DNA of 64,000 nt from Streptomyces fragilis (GCF_003112515.1 NZ_BEVZ01000004.1:372001-436000); one strand, 5' to 3'. Counted from the stretch's first letter, positions 33,135 to 42,527 are shown. The notes: generated by a model from the sequence alone, not told the origin. Program-made: numbers and translations.

Positions 33135-34073
33135 ATGACGACCGTGACGGACACCGGCACGCTCGCCGGACTGCGCGACGCGCTGGGTCTGCTCAAGGAC
33201 CGCGAGCAGGTGGCCAAGCGGCTGCTCGACTCGTCCGCGAAGCACTCGTTCGACCCGGACAAGGAGCTGGACTGGGACGCGCCCTTCGAGGAGGGCAAGT
33301 GGTTCTGGCCCCCGGAGCTGGTGTCGCTGTACGGCACGCCGATGTGGAAGCGGATGAGCGAGGAGCAGCGCATCGAGCTCTCCAAGCACGAGGCCGCCGC
33401 GCTGTGCTCGCTCGGCATCTGGTTCGAGATCATCTTGATGCAGCTGCTCTGCCGGCACATCTACGACAAGAACCCGACCAGCAACCACGTCCGGTACGCC
33501 CTCACCGAGATCGAGGACGAGTGCCGGCACTCGAAGATGTTCGCCCGGTTCATCCAGCGGTCCGGCTGCCCGGAGTACCCGGTCAGCCCTCTCCACCAGA
33601 ACCTCGGCCGGCTCTTCAAGACCGTCTCCACCACGCCGGGGTCCTTCACGGCCACCCTGCTGGGCGAGGAGATCCTCGACTGGATGCAGCGGCTGACCTT
33701 CCCGGACGAGCGGGTCCAGACCCTCACCCGCGGCGTCACCCGGATCCACGTCGTGGAGGAGGCCCGCCACGTCCGGTACGCCCGCGAGGAGCTGCGCCGC
33801 CAGATGGTGACCGCGCCGCGCTGGTCGCGTGAGTTCACCCGGGTCACCTCCGGCGAGTTCGCCCGGGTCTTCTCGGTCGCCTTCATCAACCCGGAGGTGT
33901 ACACCAACGTCGGCCTCGACAAGCGGCAGGCGATGGAGGAGGTCAGGAACAGCGGCCACCGCCGGGACGTGATGCAGACCGGCGCGAAGAAGCTGACCGA
34001 CTTCCTGGACGACATCGGCGTGCTGCGCGGCGTGGGCCGCAAGCTCTGGCAGTCCTCCGGCCTGCTGGCCTGA
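33135..34073 (+). CDS. AurF-type diiron oxygenase-like protein
   Basis: A 312-residue member of the AurF family (p-aminobenzoate N-oxygenase-like). Metal-binding Glu and His positions are visible in the usual spacing: [10 protein letters not shown] for one iron and [13 protein letters not shown] for the other, with a further GEEILD helix. AurF oxidises aryl amines in nitro-compound biosynthesis, but most Streptomyces homologues lie outside biosynthetic clusters and have no known substrate; none is nearby here. GGTGGAG lies 8 bases before the ATG. Confidence 0.85.
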   Translation: MTTVTDTGTLAGLRDALGLLKDREQVAKRLLDSSAKHSFDPDKELDWDAPFEEGKWFWPPELVSLYGTPMWKRMSEEQRIELSKHEAAALCSLGIWFEIILMQLLCRHIYDKNPTSNHVRYALTEIEDECRHSKMFARFIQRSGCPEYPVSPLHQNLGRLFKTVSTTPGSFTATLLGEEILDWMQRLTFPDERVQTLTRGVTRIHVVEEARHVRYAREELRRQMVTAPRWSREFTRVTSGEFARVFSVAFINPEVYTNVGLDKRQAMEEVRNSGHRRDVMQTGAKKLTDFLDDIGVLRGVGRKLWQSSGLLA

Positions 34074-34143
34074 GCGCCGCCCGCCGCGGCACCGCCCCCG
34101 TCACAGGTCCGATGCTGCTCGCCCCACCCGCGACACTGGTGGG

Positions 34144-34431
34144 GTGAAGAGTGAAGAGACGCCCTTCGAGGGCGGCCCGCTGGACGGCAGGACGCTGCCC
34201 GTCCTGCTGGGCGCGACCGGGCAGCCGCCGAGGTACTACAAGGTCCCGGTACCCGGCCCGGACGGCGGGCGGCCCACGGTCCTGGTGTACCGGCGCGAGC
34301 CGCGTGGGCACGGCCGGCGACTGGGGCTGCCGGTCGGCTGGAAGTTCGTCTTCGTGCCCGACGCGACCGGCGACGAGGGCCGCCCCCGCTGGCCGTGGTC
34401 CCGCCGGCGGTCCCGCCCCACCGACGGGTGA
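34144..34431 (+). CDS. Conserved hypothetical protein, 95 residues
   Basis: A small basic soluble protein with a recurring strand pattern ([35 protein letters not shown]) and an Arg-rich end. I do not know the family. GTG at 34144. Codirectional with its neighbours but 70 bases after the AurF-like gene, so it may or may not be cotranscribed. Confidence 0.6.
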   Translation: MKSEETPFEGGPLDGRTLPVLLGATGQPPRYYKVPVPGPDGGRPTVLVYRREPRGHGRRLGLPVGWKFVFVPDATGDEGRPRWPWSRRRSRPTDG

Positions 34432-34533
34432 CGTCGTTGCGCCGCCCGCCGACCTCCGGCGCGCGGACCGCGGCGGGCGCGCCCATCCTGCCGGTGCGGA
34501 GCGGAAGGACCGCACCGCGCCGGAGGTGACGTC

Positions 34534-35205
34534 ATGTCAGCACGCCCGTCGCGCGGGCGCGTTCCCCGCCTGCTGTGCGCCGCCGCGGTCGCGGCCGGCA
34601 CCTTGACCCCCGCGGCCCCGGCCGTCGCCGAGGACGATCCGGCGCCGCCCTCCGCGGCGCGGCAGCGGCCGGTCGCCGTGCTCCTCGCCGATCTGCGCAC
34701 CCTCCACCGGCAGGCCGGGCAGGCCGCCGAGCAGTACCAGGACGCCGGTGTCCTGCTGCGCGAACAGCGGGCCCGGGTGGACCGGCTGGACGCCGAACTC
34801 GCCCGCGCCCGGCTCTCCCTCGACGACAGCCGCGCGGCGGCCGGGGCGTTCGCGCGGGCGCAGTACCGGAACACCGCGGGCGCCCTCTCGCCCTACCTGC
34901 GGGTGCTGTTCGCCCGCGATCCGCAGACGGCGGTGGAGGAGGGCCGGCTGGTCGCCCGCGCCGCCGACGCGCACGCGCGCGCGGTGGGACGGCTCACCGG
35001 CGGCGAGCACCGGGTGCGCGACCTGGCCCGGCGGGCGCGCGCCGCGCTGGACCGGCAGCTGGTGCTGGCCGCGAAGAGGAAGCGTGCCGACCAGCGGGTC
35101 CGCGACAAGCTGGGCCGCATCGAGGAGCTGCTCGCCGCGCTGACGCCCGCCCAGTTGAAGGCGCTCTCCGCCTACGAGCGCCGCAAGGGCGGCGGCAGGA
35201 GCTGA
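34534..35205 (+). CDS. Secreted coiled-coil protein
   Basis: A 223-residue protein. A signal peptide (about 1-33, ending AVAE) is followed by about 170 residues of charged helices with heptads, much like the N-terminal half of Streptomyces NlpC/P60 peptidases. No NlpC/P60 catalytic domain follows, and the gene ends cleanly with a terminator, so this seems a real coiled-coil protein and not a truncation of a peptidase. It may bind the cell wall or regulate a hydrolase. GGAGG precedes the ATG by 5 bases. Confidence 0.75.
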   Translation: MSARPSRGRVPRLLCAAAVAAGTLTPAAPAVAEDDPAPPSAARQRPVAVLLADLRTLHRQAGQAAEQYQDAGVLLREQRARVDRLDAELARARLSLDDSRAAAGAFARAQYRNTAGALSPYLRVLFARDPQTAVEEGRLVARAADAHARAVGRLTGGEHRVRDLARRARAALDRQLVLAAKRKRADQRVRDKLGRIEELLAALTPAQLKALSAYERRKGGGRS

Positions 35206-35225
35206 CGGCGCCGGGCAGGAACGCG

Positions 35226-35256
35226 CCCGCCGCCCGGCACGGGGCCGGGCGGCGGG
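35226..35256. terminator. Bidirectional terminator
   Basis: Perfect 13-bp G/C stem (35226-35238 with 35244-35256) with an ACGGG loop, between the convergent coiled-coil and flavoprotein genes. Confidence 0.8.
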
Positions 35257-35278
35257 GCGTCGAGGCGGGGAGGGTGCG

Positions 35279-36511
35279 TCAGCCACTGACGGAGGCCAGG
35301 TAGCCGCCCGCCTTCTCCGGGTCGAACCAGAAGTTCTCGAAGTCCGCCGGGTCGTTGAACCCGTTGGCGATCCGGTCGGCCACCGGCTGGAGCTGCCCGG
35401 CGGCGCCGATCAGGTTGAGGACGTGCTCCGGCGGCGGGGTCAGCATGGCGTTGGTCCACTTGGTGACGTGCTGGGCGGTCTCCCAGTAGCGGTCGAAGGT
35501 GGCCTGCATCCACTCCTCGTCGAACGGCTTGTCGCCGTGCTCGACGATGGACGCGAGGTAGGCCGCGGCGCACTTGGAGGCGGAGTTGGAACCCTGGCCG
35601 GTGATGGGGTCGTTGGCCACCACCACGTCGGCGACGCCGAGCACCGAGCCGCCGCCGGGCAGCCGGCCGATGGGGTTGCGCACCGTCGGGGCGTAGCGGC
35701 CGGACAGGGTGCCGCCCGCGTCGGTGAGCTCCACGTTGGTGGCCCGCGCGTACTCCCACGGCGTGAAGCGCTCCATCAGCTCCAGGGTGAGCGCCAGGTG
35801 CTCGGAGGGGTCCTTGACGCCCTGGAAGACGTCCAGCGGACCGCCCGGGACGCCCTCCCAGAAGAGGATGTCGGCGCGTCCGGAGAGGGTGTACGTCGGC
35901 ATGATGAACAGCTCGCCGACGCCCGGCACCAGGTTGCAGCGGACCGCGTCGAACTCCGGGTGCTCCGGGCGCGGGCCCAGGCCGTGGACGTACGCCACGG
36001 CGAGCGCGCGCTGCGGCTGGGTGAACGGGGAACGGGAGGCGTCCCGCTGGAACATGGAGACGAGCTCGCCCTTGCCGGCCGAGACCAGCACCAGGTCGTA
36101 GGTGCGGGAGAAGTAGTCCAGGTCGGAGACGGCGGCGCCGTGGATGACCAGCTGGCCGCCGCGCTGGGCGAAGGTCTCCATCCAGCCGGCCATCTTGACC
36201 CGCTGGTCGACGGACTGGGCGTGGCCGTTCAGCTTGCCGACCCAGTCGACGACCCGCTGCGACTCGGGGCCGGCGACCGACACGCCCAGGCCCTCGATCC
36301 GGGGCGCCTGGGACTCCCAGAAGTTCAGCTGCAGGTCGCGCTCGTGCTGGAGGGCGGTGTGGAACATGCACTGCGTCGACATGACGCGGCCGGAGCGGAT
36401 CTCGTCCGCCGTCCGGTTGGACATCAGGGTGACCTCGTACCCGTGCTGCTGCAGGCCGAGGGCGAGCTGGAGACCGGACTGGCCGGCTCCGACGACGAGT
36501 ATCTTCCGCAT
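35279..36511 (-). CDS. Styrene/indole monooxygenase-like flavoprotein (StyA family)
   Basis: A 410-residue FAD monooxygenase. The N-terminal FAD-binding Rossmann motif is GAGQSGLQLALGL, then the usual StyA-like segments (KGELVSMF, and the late GQGSNSASKCAAAYL). StyA epoxidises styrene or indole using FADH2 from a partner flavin reductase (StyB), which I do not see here. It lies just downstream of the conservon on the same strand, so it may be regulated by or expressed with it. Confidence 0.83.
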   Translation of the reverse strand: MRKILVVGAGQSGLQLALGLQQHGYEVTLMSNRTADEIRSGRVMSTQCMFHTALQHERDLQLNFWESQAPRIEGLGVSVAGPESQRVVDWVGKLNGHAQSVDQRVKMAGWMETFAQRGGQLVIHGAAVSDLDYFSRTYDLVLVSAGKGELVSMFQRDASRSPFTQPQRALAVAYVHGLGPRPEHPEFDAVRCNLVPGVGELFIMPTYTLSGRADILFWEGVPGGPLDVFQGVKDPSEHLALTLELMERFTPWEYARATNVELTDAGGTLSGRYAPTVRNPIGRLPGGGSVLGVADVVVANDPITGQGSNSASKCAAAYLASIVEHGDKPFDEEWMQATFDRYWETAQHVTKWTNAMLTPPPEHVLNLIGAAGQLQPVADRIANGFNDPADFENFWFDPEKAGGYLASVSG

Positions 36512-36575
36512 GCGGGATGTCTCCTACTCGGGACGCTGGGGGACGCGCCCGGGTGCTCGGGTGTGACGGGCGGAA

Positions 36576-36620
36576 CCTGTTCGGGCAGGGCCTGTTCGGG
36601 CAGGGCCTATTCGGGCAGGG
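36576..36620 (-). repeat. 15-bp triple tandem repeat at the 3' end of cvnD
   Basis: Three consecutive units CCTGTTCGGGCAGGG (36576-36590, 36591-36605, and 36606-36620 with one change). On the minus strand each encodes Ala-Leu-Pro-Glu-Gln; in the unit at the end of cvnD the Gln codon CAG is a TAG stop. The two further units lie after the stop. Confidence 0.9.
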
Positions 36621-37257
36621 CCTCGATGGCGTGACCGACGAGGGCCAGCAGGGTCTCGATCACCGCGATCCGGCTGCGCGCATCCATGATCATGACAGGC
36701 ACGGCCGAGGGTATGGACAGCGCCTCCCGGACGTCCTCCGGTTCGAAGCGCTCGCTGCCGTCGAAGTGGTTGACGGCCACCACGTACGGCAGGCCGCAGC
36801 TCTCGAAGTAGTCGAGGGCGGGCCAGCAGTCCTTGAGACGGCGGGTGTCCGCCAGCACGACGGCGCCGACCGCGCCCCGGGCCAGGTCGTCCCACATGAA
36901 CCAGAACCGCTGCTGGCCGGGGGTGCCGAACAGGTAGAGGACCAGGTCGTCGTCGAGGGTGATCCGGCCGAAGTCCATGGCCACGGTGGTCGTGGTCTTG
37001 CCGGGCGTGGCGGTGATGTCGTCGGTGTCGGCACTGGCCTGGGTCATCAAGGCCTCGGTCTCCAGAGGCTTGATCTCCGAGACGGTGCCGACCAGCGTGG
37101 TCTTGCCGACGCCGAAGCCGCCGGCCACCAGGATCTTGGTGGCCACCGGCGCCCGGTTGCGGTCGGTCTGCCACGGCCGGAGCACCTCCTCCTCGGCGTC
37201 GGAGACGACGGCGTCGGAGACACCCGCGTTCGCGGCGTCAGAGACGGCGAAGGCCAT
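36607..37257 (-). CDS. cvnD: Conservon GTP-binding protein CvnD
   Basis: A 216-residue small GTPase-like protein. The P-loop is GGFGVGKTT (Gly46 to Thr53), the DTPG-like switch is replaced by FGTPGQ, and the NKxD-like motif is NHFDG. In conservons CvnD cycles nucleotide with CvnB/CvnC, in a membrane-associated signalling complex with the CvnA kinase. Its start overlaps the end of cvnC by 20 bases. Its stop lies inside a tandem repeat (see 36576), so the C-terminus (ALPE) may have been shortened or extended. Confidence 0.93.
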   Translation of the reverse strand: MAFAVSDAANAGVSDAVVSDAEEEVLRPWQTDRNRAPVATKILVAGGFGVGKTTLVGTVSEIKPLETEALMTQASADTDDITATPGKTTTTVAMDFGRITLDDDLVLYLFGTPGQQRFWFMWDDLARGAVGAVVLADTRRLKDCWPALDYFESCGLPYVVAVNHFDGSERFEPEDVREALSIPSAVPVMIMDARSRIAVIETLLALVGHAIEALPE

Positions 37258-37636
37258 GGAGCACCCTTTCGAGCAGTGCGCGGTCGGGACGGCCGGTGGG
37301 GTGCCCGGTCCCGTACACGCGGATCTTTCCCTGGTCCGCGAGGTCGCTCAGCAGTACGCGGACGACGCCCAGCGGCATCCTGAGCAGCGCGGCGATCTCC
37401 GCCACCGTGCGCATGCGGCGGCAGAGCTCGACGATGGCCCGCATCTCCGGCATCACCCGGCTGACGAGCGAGCCGTTCGGCAGCTCCTTGCGCTCCGGGG
37501 GCGCGTCCAGCGCCGCCACGAAGGTCTCCACCAGCAGCACGTGGCCGAAGCGGGTCCGGCCGCCGGTCAGCGAGTAGGGCCGCACCCGGGCGGGTTTGCG
37601 GTCCCCGCCGCGCACCGGAAGCTTCGAGGCGCTCAT
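37238..37636 (-). CDS. cvnC: Conservon DUF742 protein CvnC
   Basis: A 132-residue protein with the DUF742 winged-helix-like core (VRPYSLTGGRTR and the MPEMRAIVELCRRMRTVAEIAALLRMPLGVVRVLLSDLADQGKIRVYG). In conservons it acts with CvnB and CvnD; its molecular role is not settled. It overlaps cvnB by four bases at its start and cvnD by 20 at its end. Confidence 0.94.
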   Translation of the reverse strand: MSASKLPVRGGDRKPARVRPYSLTGGRTRFGHVLLVETFVAALDAPPERKELPNGSLVSRVMPEMRAIVELCRRMRTVAEIAALLRMPLGVVRVLLSDLADQGKIRVYGTGHPTGRPDRALLERVLHGLRRL

Positions 37637-38136
37637 CGTCCGCTCCTCACGTCGCCGCTCTTGCGTTCCATCGAGTCACGGAGCTCGTCGCGCAGTTCGG
37701 GGGTCAGCACGTGTCCGGCACGGCCCACGAAGAGCGCCATGTGGTACGCGATCACGCTCATGTCGCAGTCCGGCGCGGCGTGCGCGCCGAGCAGGGACCC
37801 GTCGCTGATCGCCGTGACGAAGAGGCTGCCCTCCTCCATGGCGATCATGGTCTGGCGGACGCCGCCGAACTCCAGCAGCTTGGCGGCGCCGACGGTCAGG
37901 CTGCCGATGCCGGACACCACGGTGGCCAGGTCGGCGGCCGAGCCGCGCGGGCCGGTGGGGGCGTCCTTCTTCTCCTTCGGGGCGTGGTCGGCCGGGTCCG
38001 AGGAGAGCAGGAGCAGTCCGTCGGAGGAGACGACCGCCACCGACTGGAGTCCGGGCACCTCCTCGACGAGGTTGGTCAACAGCCAGTGCAGGTTGCGAGC
38101 CTCACTGCTCAGTCCGACGGTGCTGGGCGCGGTCAA
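37633..38136 (-). CDS. cvnB: Conservon roadblock/LC7 protein CvnB
   Basis: A 167-residue roadblock/LC7 domain protein (LHWLLTNLVEEVPGLQSVAVVSSDGLLL, then SLTVGAAKLLEFGGVRQTMIAMEEG). A charged loop (ADHAPKEKKDAP) interrupts the fold. Such proteins are GTPase activators or scaffolds for the CvnD GTPase. Four-base overlaps with cvnA upstream and cvnC downstream show a tightly coupled operon. Confidence 0.94.
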   Translation of the reverse strand: MTAPSTVGLSSEARNLHWLLTNLVEEVPGLQSVAVVSSDGLLLLSSDPADHAPKEKKDAPTGPRGSAADLATVVSGIGSLTVGAAKLLEFGGVRQTMIAMEEGSLFVTAISDGSLLGAHAAPDCDMSVIAYHMALFVGRAGHVLTPELRDELRDSMERKSGDVRSGR

Positions 38137-41100
38137 CTGCTTGCCTCCTCGACGGTTCCCCCCATGGCCTGCTCGGATGCGTTCCCCTGACGAGGGCCCG
38201 GCGCGCCGGTGGCGTCGCCTCGTCCCTCCCCCTGCGGCCCGGGCGCCCCCTGTGCACCCGGTCCGCCCTTCGTCCCCGCCAGCTCCGCCTCGACGTCGCG
38301 GCGGCCGGCCACGGATCCCGTGTGGAACCCGCCCAGCCTGCGCCGCAGCGCGTCGGCGTCCACCGAGCCGATGCGCGTGCGCGGAGCGGGGGCGGACACC
38401 ACCTTGGGCGTGCGCTTGGGCAGGCCCTTGTCGGTCACCGTCTCGGCCTCGGCCTCGTCGGCGACGCGCTCGTGCCGCTCGGGGCCGATGGCGTACGGGT
38501 CGCCCGTCCCGGGCCCGGCCTCCGCCTCGGCGGCGCCGGTGCTCCCGTCGCCCGCGCCGGCGGCGATGCGCTCGGCGTCCTCGCCGGACATCTGCGCGGG
38601 CAGCCGGAAGCTCGACGTCTCCTCGGCCACGGCCTCGTGCCGGTCCCCACCGGCCCGGGCCGCGTCGGCCACCTCGTCGTCCACGCCGGCGGCGGGCGGC
38701 GCGGTGCCCTCGGTGTCCCCCGCGGGCGCGTCGGCGCCACCGGTGCCGTCACCGGCGGTCTGCCCCGTGTCGGCGGCGGGCGTCGGCGGGAGGGTGGCTC
38801 CCGCCGGGGTGGCCGTGCCCGAGGTGGTGGTCGTGGGCCCGGCCACGGAGGCGCGGGCCGCCTCGGCGGCCTCGGCGGCGTCGATGGCCCTCTCGGCCGC
38901 CGCGATCGCCGGGTCCACCGCCTGCTCGACGACGGGCGCCGTCACGCCGGGAGCGGCGCCGTCGCCCGAGACGGTCCCGGCCTGCGGCCGGGGGGCGGGG
39001 GCGGGCCCCGCCTCCACCGCCGCCGCGGCGAGCCGGTCCTCCCCCGCGGCGGCCGGCTCCGCGCCGCCCGGCAGGGCGGCCTTCGCCTCGGTACGGCCGC
39101 GCAGCACGTTGGAGTTGGCCTCCGCGTCGGCCCCCGGCAGCGAGGTTGGAGCCCCCTGCCGGCCGACCGGCGCGGTGGTGACCGGCGCGGCGGCCGGGGC
39201 CGCGGCCAGCAGCGACGTGGGCAGCACCGCGACCGCGGTGACCCCGCCCTGCTTCTGCTCCCGCAGCCGCACCCGCACCCCGTGCCGGTGCGCGAGGCGG
39301 GCCACCACGTAGAGGCCGAGCCCCAGGCCGCCCTCGCCGTCCGGGACGTGCGGCTGATCGGGGTCGAAGTCGGCCAGGCGGCTGTTGAGGCGCTCCAGGC
39401 GCTCCTCGGTGACGCCGATGCCCTCGTCCTGCACGGAGAGCATCACCTCACCGCTCTCCAGCAGCCACCCGGAGACCTCCACCGGCAGCTCCGGCGGCGA
39501 GAAGGCGGTGGCGTTCTCCAGCAGCTCGGCCAGCAGGTGGCTCAGGTCGTCGGCCGCGAAGCCCGCGAGGTGCGCGGCCGGCGGCAGCGCACCGATCCGC
39601 ACCCGCTCGTACCGCTCGATCTCACTGACCGCGGCCCGCACCACGTCGACCAGCGGAACCGGTCCGGCGTGCTGCTGCCCGTGCTCGACGCCCGCCAGCA
39701 CCAGCAGGTTCTCGCTGTGGCGGCGCATCACGGTGGCGAAGTGGTCCACCTTGAAGAGCGTGGACAGCCCCTCGGGGTCCTCCTCGCGGGCCTCCAGGCC
39801 CTCGATCACGGTGAGCTGACGCTCGACCAGCCCGAGGATGCGCAGCGCCAGGCTCACGTAGGGGCCGTCGGCCGAGTTCTGCGACCGGTCCAGCTCCTCC
39901 TGCGCGGACTTCAGCTCGGCGCGCAGCTCCTCGCGCGCGTCGGCCATCCGCTGCCGCTCGCCGATCAGGTGCTTGCGGTCGGCCTCCAGCGTGCTGATCC
40001 GCTCCTGGAGGGCCAGCGCGTGACCGTGCAGGGTGTTCACCGAGCGCACGACCTGGGCGAACTCGTCCTTGCGGCCGGTGAACCGGATGGGCTCCTCGTC
40101 CTCCGGCTTCTCCGCGAGACGCGCCGAACCCAGCCGCAGCACGGCCAGCGGCCTGGTCAGCGAGCGGGCCAGCCCGGTGGCGATGCCGACCGCGAGCAGC
40201 AGCAGCGCCACCAGCGCGGCGATGCGGATCTCCAGCTCGGTGACGTCGTCGGCGCGCAGCTCCTCCAGGGCCTTCACGCGGCTCGCGTAGAGGGAGGACT
40301 CGGCGCCGCGCATCAGGTCGAGGCGGGCGGACAGCGCGGCGGAGAGCTTCTTCGGGTCGGTGGCCAGTTCCTTGTCGTTCAGCACCGGGCGGTCGGTGAG
40401 GTTCCGCAGGTACTTGCCCGCCGTCTCGGACTCGCGGCCGGTGACGGTGGCGTCGAAGGCGTCCGCGGCCTCCTCGGGGGCGTTGGCGCGGAACTCGGCC
40501 AGCGCGGCGTCGGAGCGGACCCGCGCCTGCTGGGCGGCCGAGGTCAGCGCGTCGCGCCGGGAGGCGTCGGCCGGGGTGGACACCCGGGTGGTCGAGGTGG
40601 TGCCGGTGACCGGGTCGTAGACCGGGGTGGAGGTGCTCGGGACCGCCAGCGCGGCCAGCAGCAGACCGCGGGCGGCCGCCGCCTGCTGGACGGCGGTGTC
40701 CAGGTCGGCCAGCGCGTGGGCGCCGGCCCCGGCGCGCGGCGGCATCCGGTCGGCCAGGTCGCCGGCCAGACGGTGCAGTTCCGCGATGGCCTTGGAGTAG
40801 GCCTCGTGCGCTTCGAGAGCGGTGCTCTTGCCGGAGAGCGCCGCTCGCCGGGCGCTCGCGATCTCGTCGAGGTCGGCCCGGAGCGCGGCCGGGAGGTCCG
40901 TGTCCTCGCGCAGATCCTCTATCTCCCGGTCCACACGGACGCCGCGCTGCTCGGAGGGCGCCCGCGACTCGGGGCGTCCCGCCGCGATGTACGGGGTGAC
41001 CTCGTCCCGTTCGTCGGCCAGGGCGTGGGCGAGGGTCAGCGCGTCCTGGGTCTGCTCGGTGAGCGTGACCAGGTCCTTGCTCTCGTCCAGCCGCCCCGCG

Positions 41101-41330
41101 GCGGAGAGGAGGGAGGGGGTTCCGGCTCCCGCGACGGCGGCGGCCACCACGGCCACCGCGACGATGAGCCGGTTGCGTACATGCGTGGGCCGGCCCCGGC
41201 CCACCTCGCCGCCGGCCGGGGCGGACGCGCCCGGGGTGCCGGTGGTGGTGGGCGAGTTCTCCGTGCCCTCGCGGGAGGCCTTCTTCTTGCCCGTACGCCG
41301 AGGCCGCGTCTTCTGCACCGGTGCTCGCAT
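38133..41330 (-). CDS. cvnA: Conservon sensor histidine kinase CvnA
   Basis: A 1065-residue membrane kinase. After a Lys/Arg-rich N-terminus and the first membrane helix (about 52-72) lies a nitrate/nitrite-sensor-like extracytoplasmic domain of about 300 residues, a second membrane helix (about 380-400), a HAMP-like linker, a coiled coil, and an HATPase with the N box ELLENATAFSP and DGEGGLGLGLYVV. No classical phosphoacceptor His box is evident, as in other CvnA proteins. The last about 350 residues are Ala/Pro/Gly/Thr-rich and disordered. The ATG at 41330 begins the chain MRAPVQKTRPRR. Confidence 0.9.
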   Translation of the reverse strand: MRAPVQKTRPRRTGKKKASREGTENSPTTTGTPGASAPAGGEVGRGRPTHVRNRLIVAVAVVAAAVAGAGTPSLLSAAGRLDESKDLVTLTEQTQDALTLAHALADERDEVTPYIAAGRPESRAPSEQRGVRVDREIEDLREDTDLPAALRADLDEIASARRAALSGKSTALEAHEAYSKAIAELHRLAGDLADRMPPRAGAGAHALADLDTAVQQAAAARGLLLAALAVPSTSTPVYDPVTGTTSTTRVSTPADASRRDALTSAAQQARVRSDAALAEFRANAPEEAADAFDATVTGRESETAGKYLRNLTDRPVLNDKELATDPKKLSAALSARLDLMRGAESSLYASRVKALEELRADDVTELEIRIAALVALLLLAVGIATGLARSLTRPLAVLRLGSARLAEKPEDEEPIRFTGRKDEFAQVVRSVNTLHGHALALQERISTLEADRKHLIGERQRMADAREELRAELKSAQEELDRSQNSADGPYVSLALRILGLVERQLTVIEGLEAREEDPEGLSTLFKVDHFATVMRRHSENLLVLAGVEHGQQHAGPVPLVDVVRAAVSEIERYERVRIGALPPAAHLAGFAADDLSHLLAELLENATAFSPPELPVEVSGWLLESGEVMLSVQDEGIGVTEERLERLNSRLADFDPDQPHVPDGEGGLGLGLYVVARLAHRHGVRVRLREQKQGGVTAVAVLPTSLLAAAPAAAPVTTAPVGRQGAPTSLPGADAEANSNVLRGRTEAKAALPGGAEPAAAGEDRLAAAAVEAGPAPAPRPQAGTVSGDGAAPGVTAPVVEQAVDPAIAAAERAIDAAEAAEAARASVAGPTTTTSGTATPAGATLPPTPAADTGQTAGDGTGGADAPAGDTEGTAPPAAGVDDEVADAARAGGDRHEAVAEETSSFRLPAQMSGEDAERIAAGAGDGSTGAAEAEAGPGTGDPYAIGPERHERVADEAEAETVTDKGLPKRTPKVVSAPAPRTRIGSVDADALRRRLGGFHTGSVAGRRDVEAELAGTKGGPGAQGAPGPQGEGRGDATGAPGPRQGNASEQAMGGTVEEASS

Positions 41331-41723
41331 TCCTGACTCGTGTACCCAAGGCCCGGGTGACCTGCCGTCAACTGGGGCGACACTCACCCGGTACGGTTCC
41401 GGTTTTCGGTGTCCGACCCTCCCAGTGCCGGTGGGCGGTGACCGGTCATCAACCGCCCCGCCACCCGAAGGAGTGAACATCGGAGGGTAGTTGAGGGGCA
41501 AGTTCCGCCCTCCCACCCGCAGGGTCGTCCGCACGGGCGTCCGGAGCCCCAGGTGGACGACCGTCACGGACTTTGGCAGGATTCGCCGCCACGCCTTCAC
41601 AATCGCACCTGATTCCCCATCAACCGGGCATCGACGGGGAGTTCCCCCGGGTGACGGTGGAGGTGCGGGCGCTCCCGCCCTTCCGGGGGCCGCGCCCGCG
41701 GCGTGCGGGTGCAGACTGGCCGG
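41331..41723. other. Divergent intergenic region, conservon and PP2C-like gene
   Basis: 393 bases between two outward-facing genes. It contains an 8-bp inverted repeat GGTCGTCC/GGACGACC (41523-41530 and 41554-41561) and an A/T-richer patch before 41724. A CAGACT hexamer is 6 bases before the ATG at 41724. No ORF with coding character. Confidence 0.5.
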
Positions 41724-42527
41724 ATGCGCACCGAACTCGCCTCCGAGCCCTCCGAACTCGGCTTTCCCAACGAGGACTTCGTCTCCGTCGGACTACCCGC
41801 TTCCGGCCTCGGGGGCGTGGTGGTGGTGCTCGACGGGGTCACTCCTCCACGCGGCGAAACCGGGTGTGTGCACTCCGTACCGTGGTTCACCGCCCGGCTC
41901 GGCGGGGCGCTGACCGAACTGTCCCTTTCCCGGCGGGATCTCACCCTGACGGAGGTGCTGGCCTCGGCCGTCGCGCGTACGGCCGCCGCCCACGCGGACC
42001 GCTGTGACCTTTCTCACCCGCGCACGCCGCAGGCCACGGTGGCCCTGGCGCGATGGGACGCGGAGACGCTGGAACACCTGGTGCTCGCCGACTCGGTACT
42101 GCTGGTGGAGCGGACGGGGGGAGACGGTGCGGGCCCTGGGGTGACCGCCCTCACCGACGACCGGCTCGCGCGGATCCCCCGGGAGCGGCTGCGGTCGGCG
42201 GCGGTCGTCGACGCGACGCTGCGGAACAAGGAGGGCGGCTTCTGGACCGCGGCGGCGGACCCCTCGGTCGCGGAACGGGCCGTCACCGGTTCGGCGCCGC
42301 GGGAGGGGGTGCGGTCCGTGACCGCCCTCACCGACGGGGCGACGCGGTGGGTGGAGGTCTTCGGCCGCGGGGGGTGGGCCGACGTCGTCCCGCTGGTCCG
42401 CGACCGCGGGGCGGCGGCGCTGATCGCGGAGGTCCGCGAGCTGGAGCGGGCGGACGCGGAGGCGCGGCGCCGGCTCGGCCCCTCCAAGACCCACGACGAC
42501 GCCACGGTCGCCCACGTCACCTTCTGA
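41724..42527 (+). CDS. PP2C-like protein phosphatase domain protein
   Basis: A 267-residue protein. The N-terminal NEDFVSVG and VVVLDGVT correspond to the PP2C motifs that carry the first metal-binding Asp; ATVALARWDAETLEHLVLADS matches the central strands, and a C-terminal KTHDDATVAHV matches the last metal Asp motif (DD). The fold is complete but the spacing and missing Glu suggest a divergent or possibly inactive member. Such proteins dephosphorylate Ser/Thr or anti-anti-sigma factors. Start at ATG 41724, fitting a leaderless gene. Confidence 0.75.
   Translation: MRTELASEPSELGFPNEDFVSVGLPASGLGGVVVVLDGVTPPRGETGCVHSVPWFTARLGGALTELSLSRRDLTLTEVLASAVARTAAAHADRCDLSHPRTPQATVALARWDAETLEHLVLADSVLLVERTGGDGAGPGVTALTDDRLARIPRERLRSAAVVDATLRNKEGGFWTAAADPSVAERAVTGSAPREGVRSVTALTDGATRWVEVFGRGGWADVVPLVRDRGAAALIAEVRELERADAEARRRLGPSKTHDDATVAHVTF

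Noticed and set aside
38322..41336. 1004-residue plus-strand open frame over cvnA
   Set aside because: Shadow of CvnA; composed of Arg/Gly/Gln/His runs caused by high third-position G+C.
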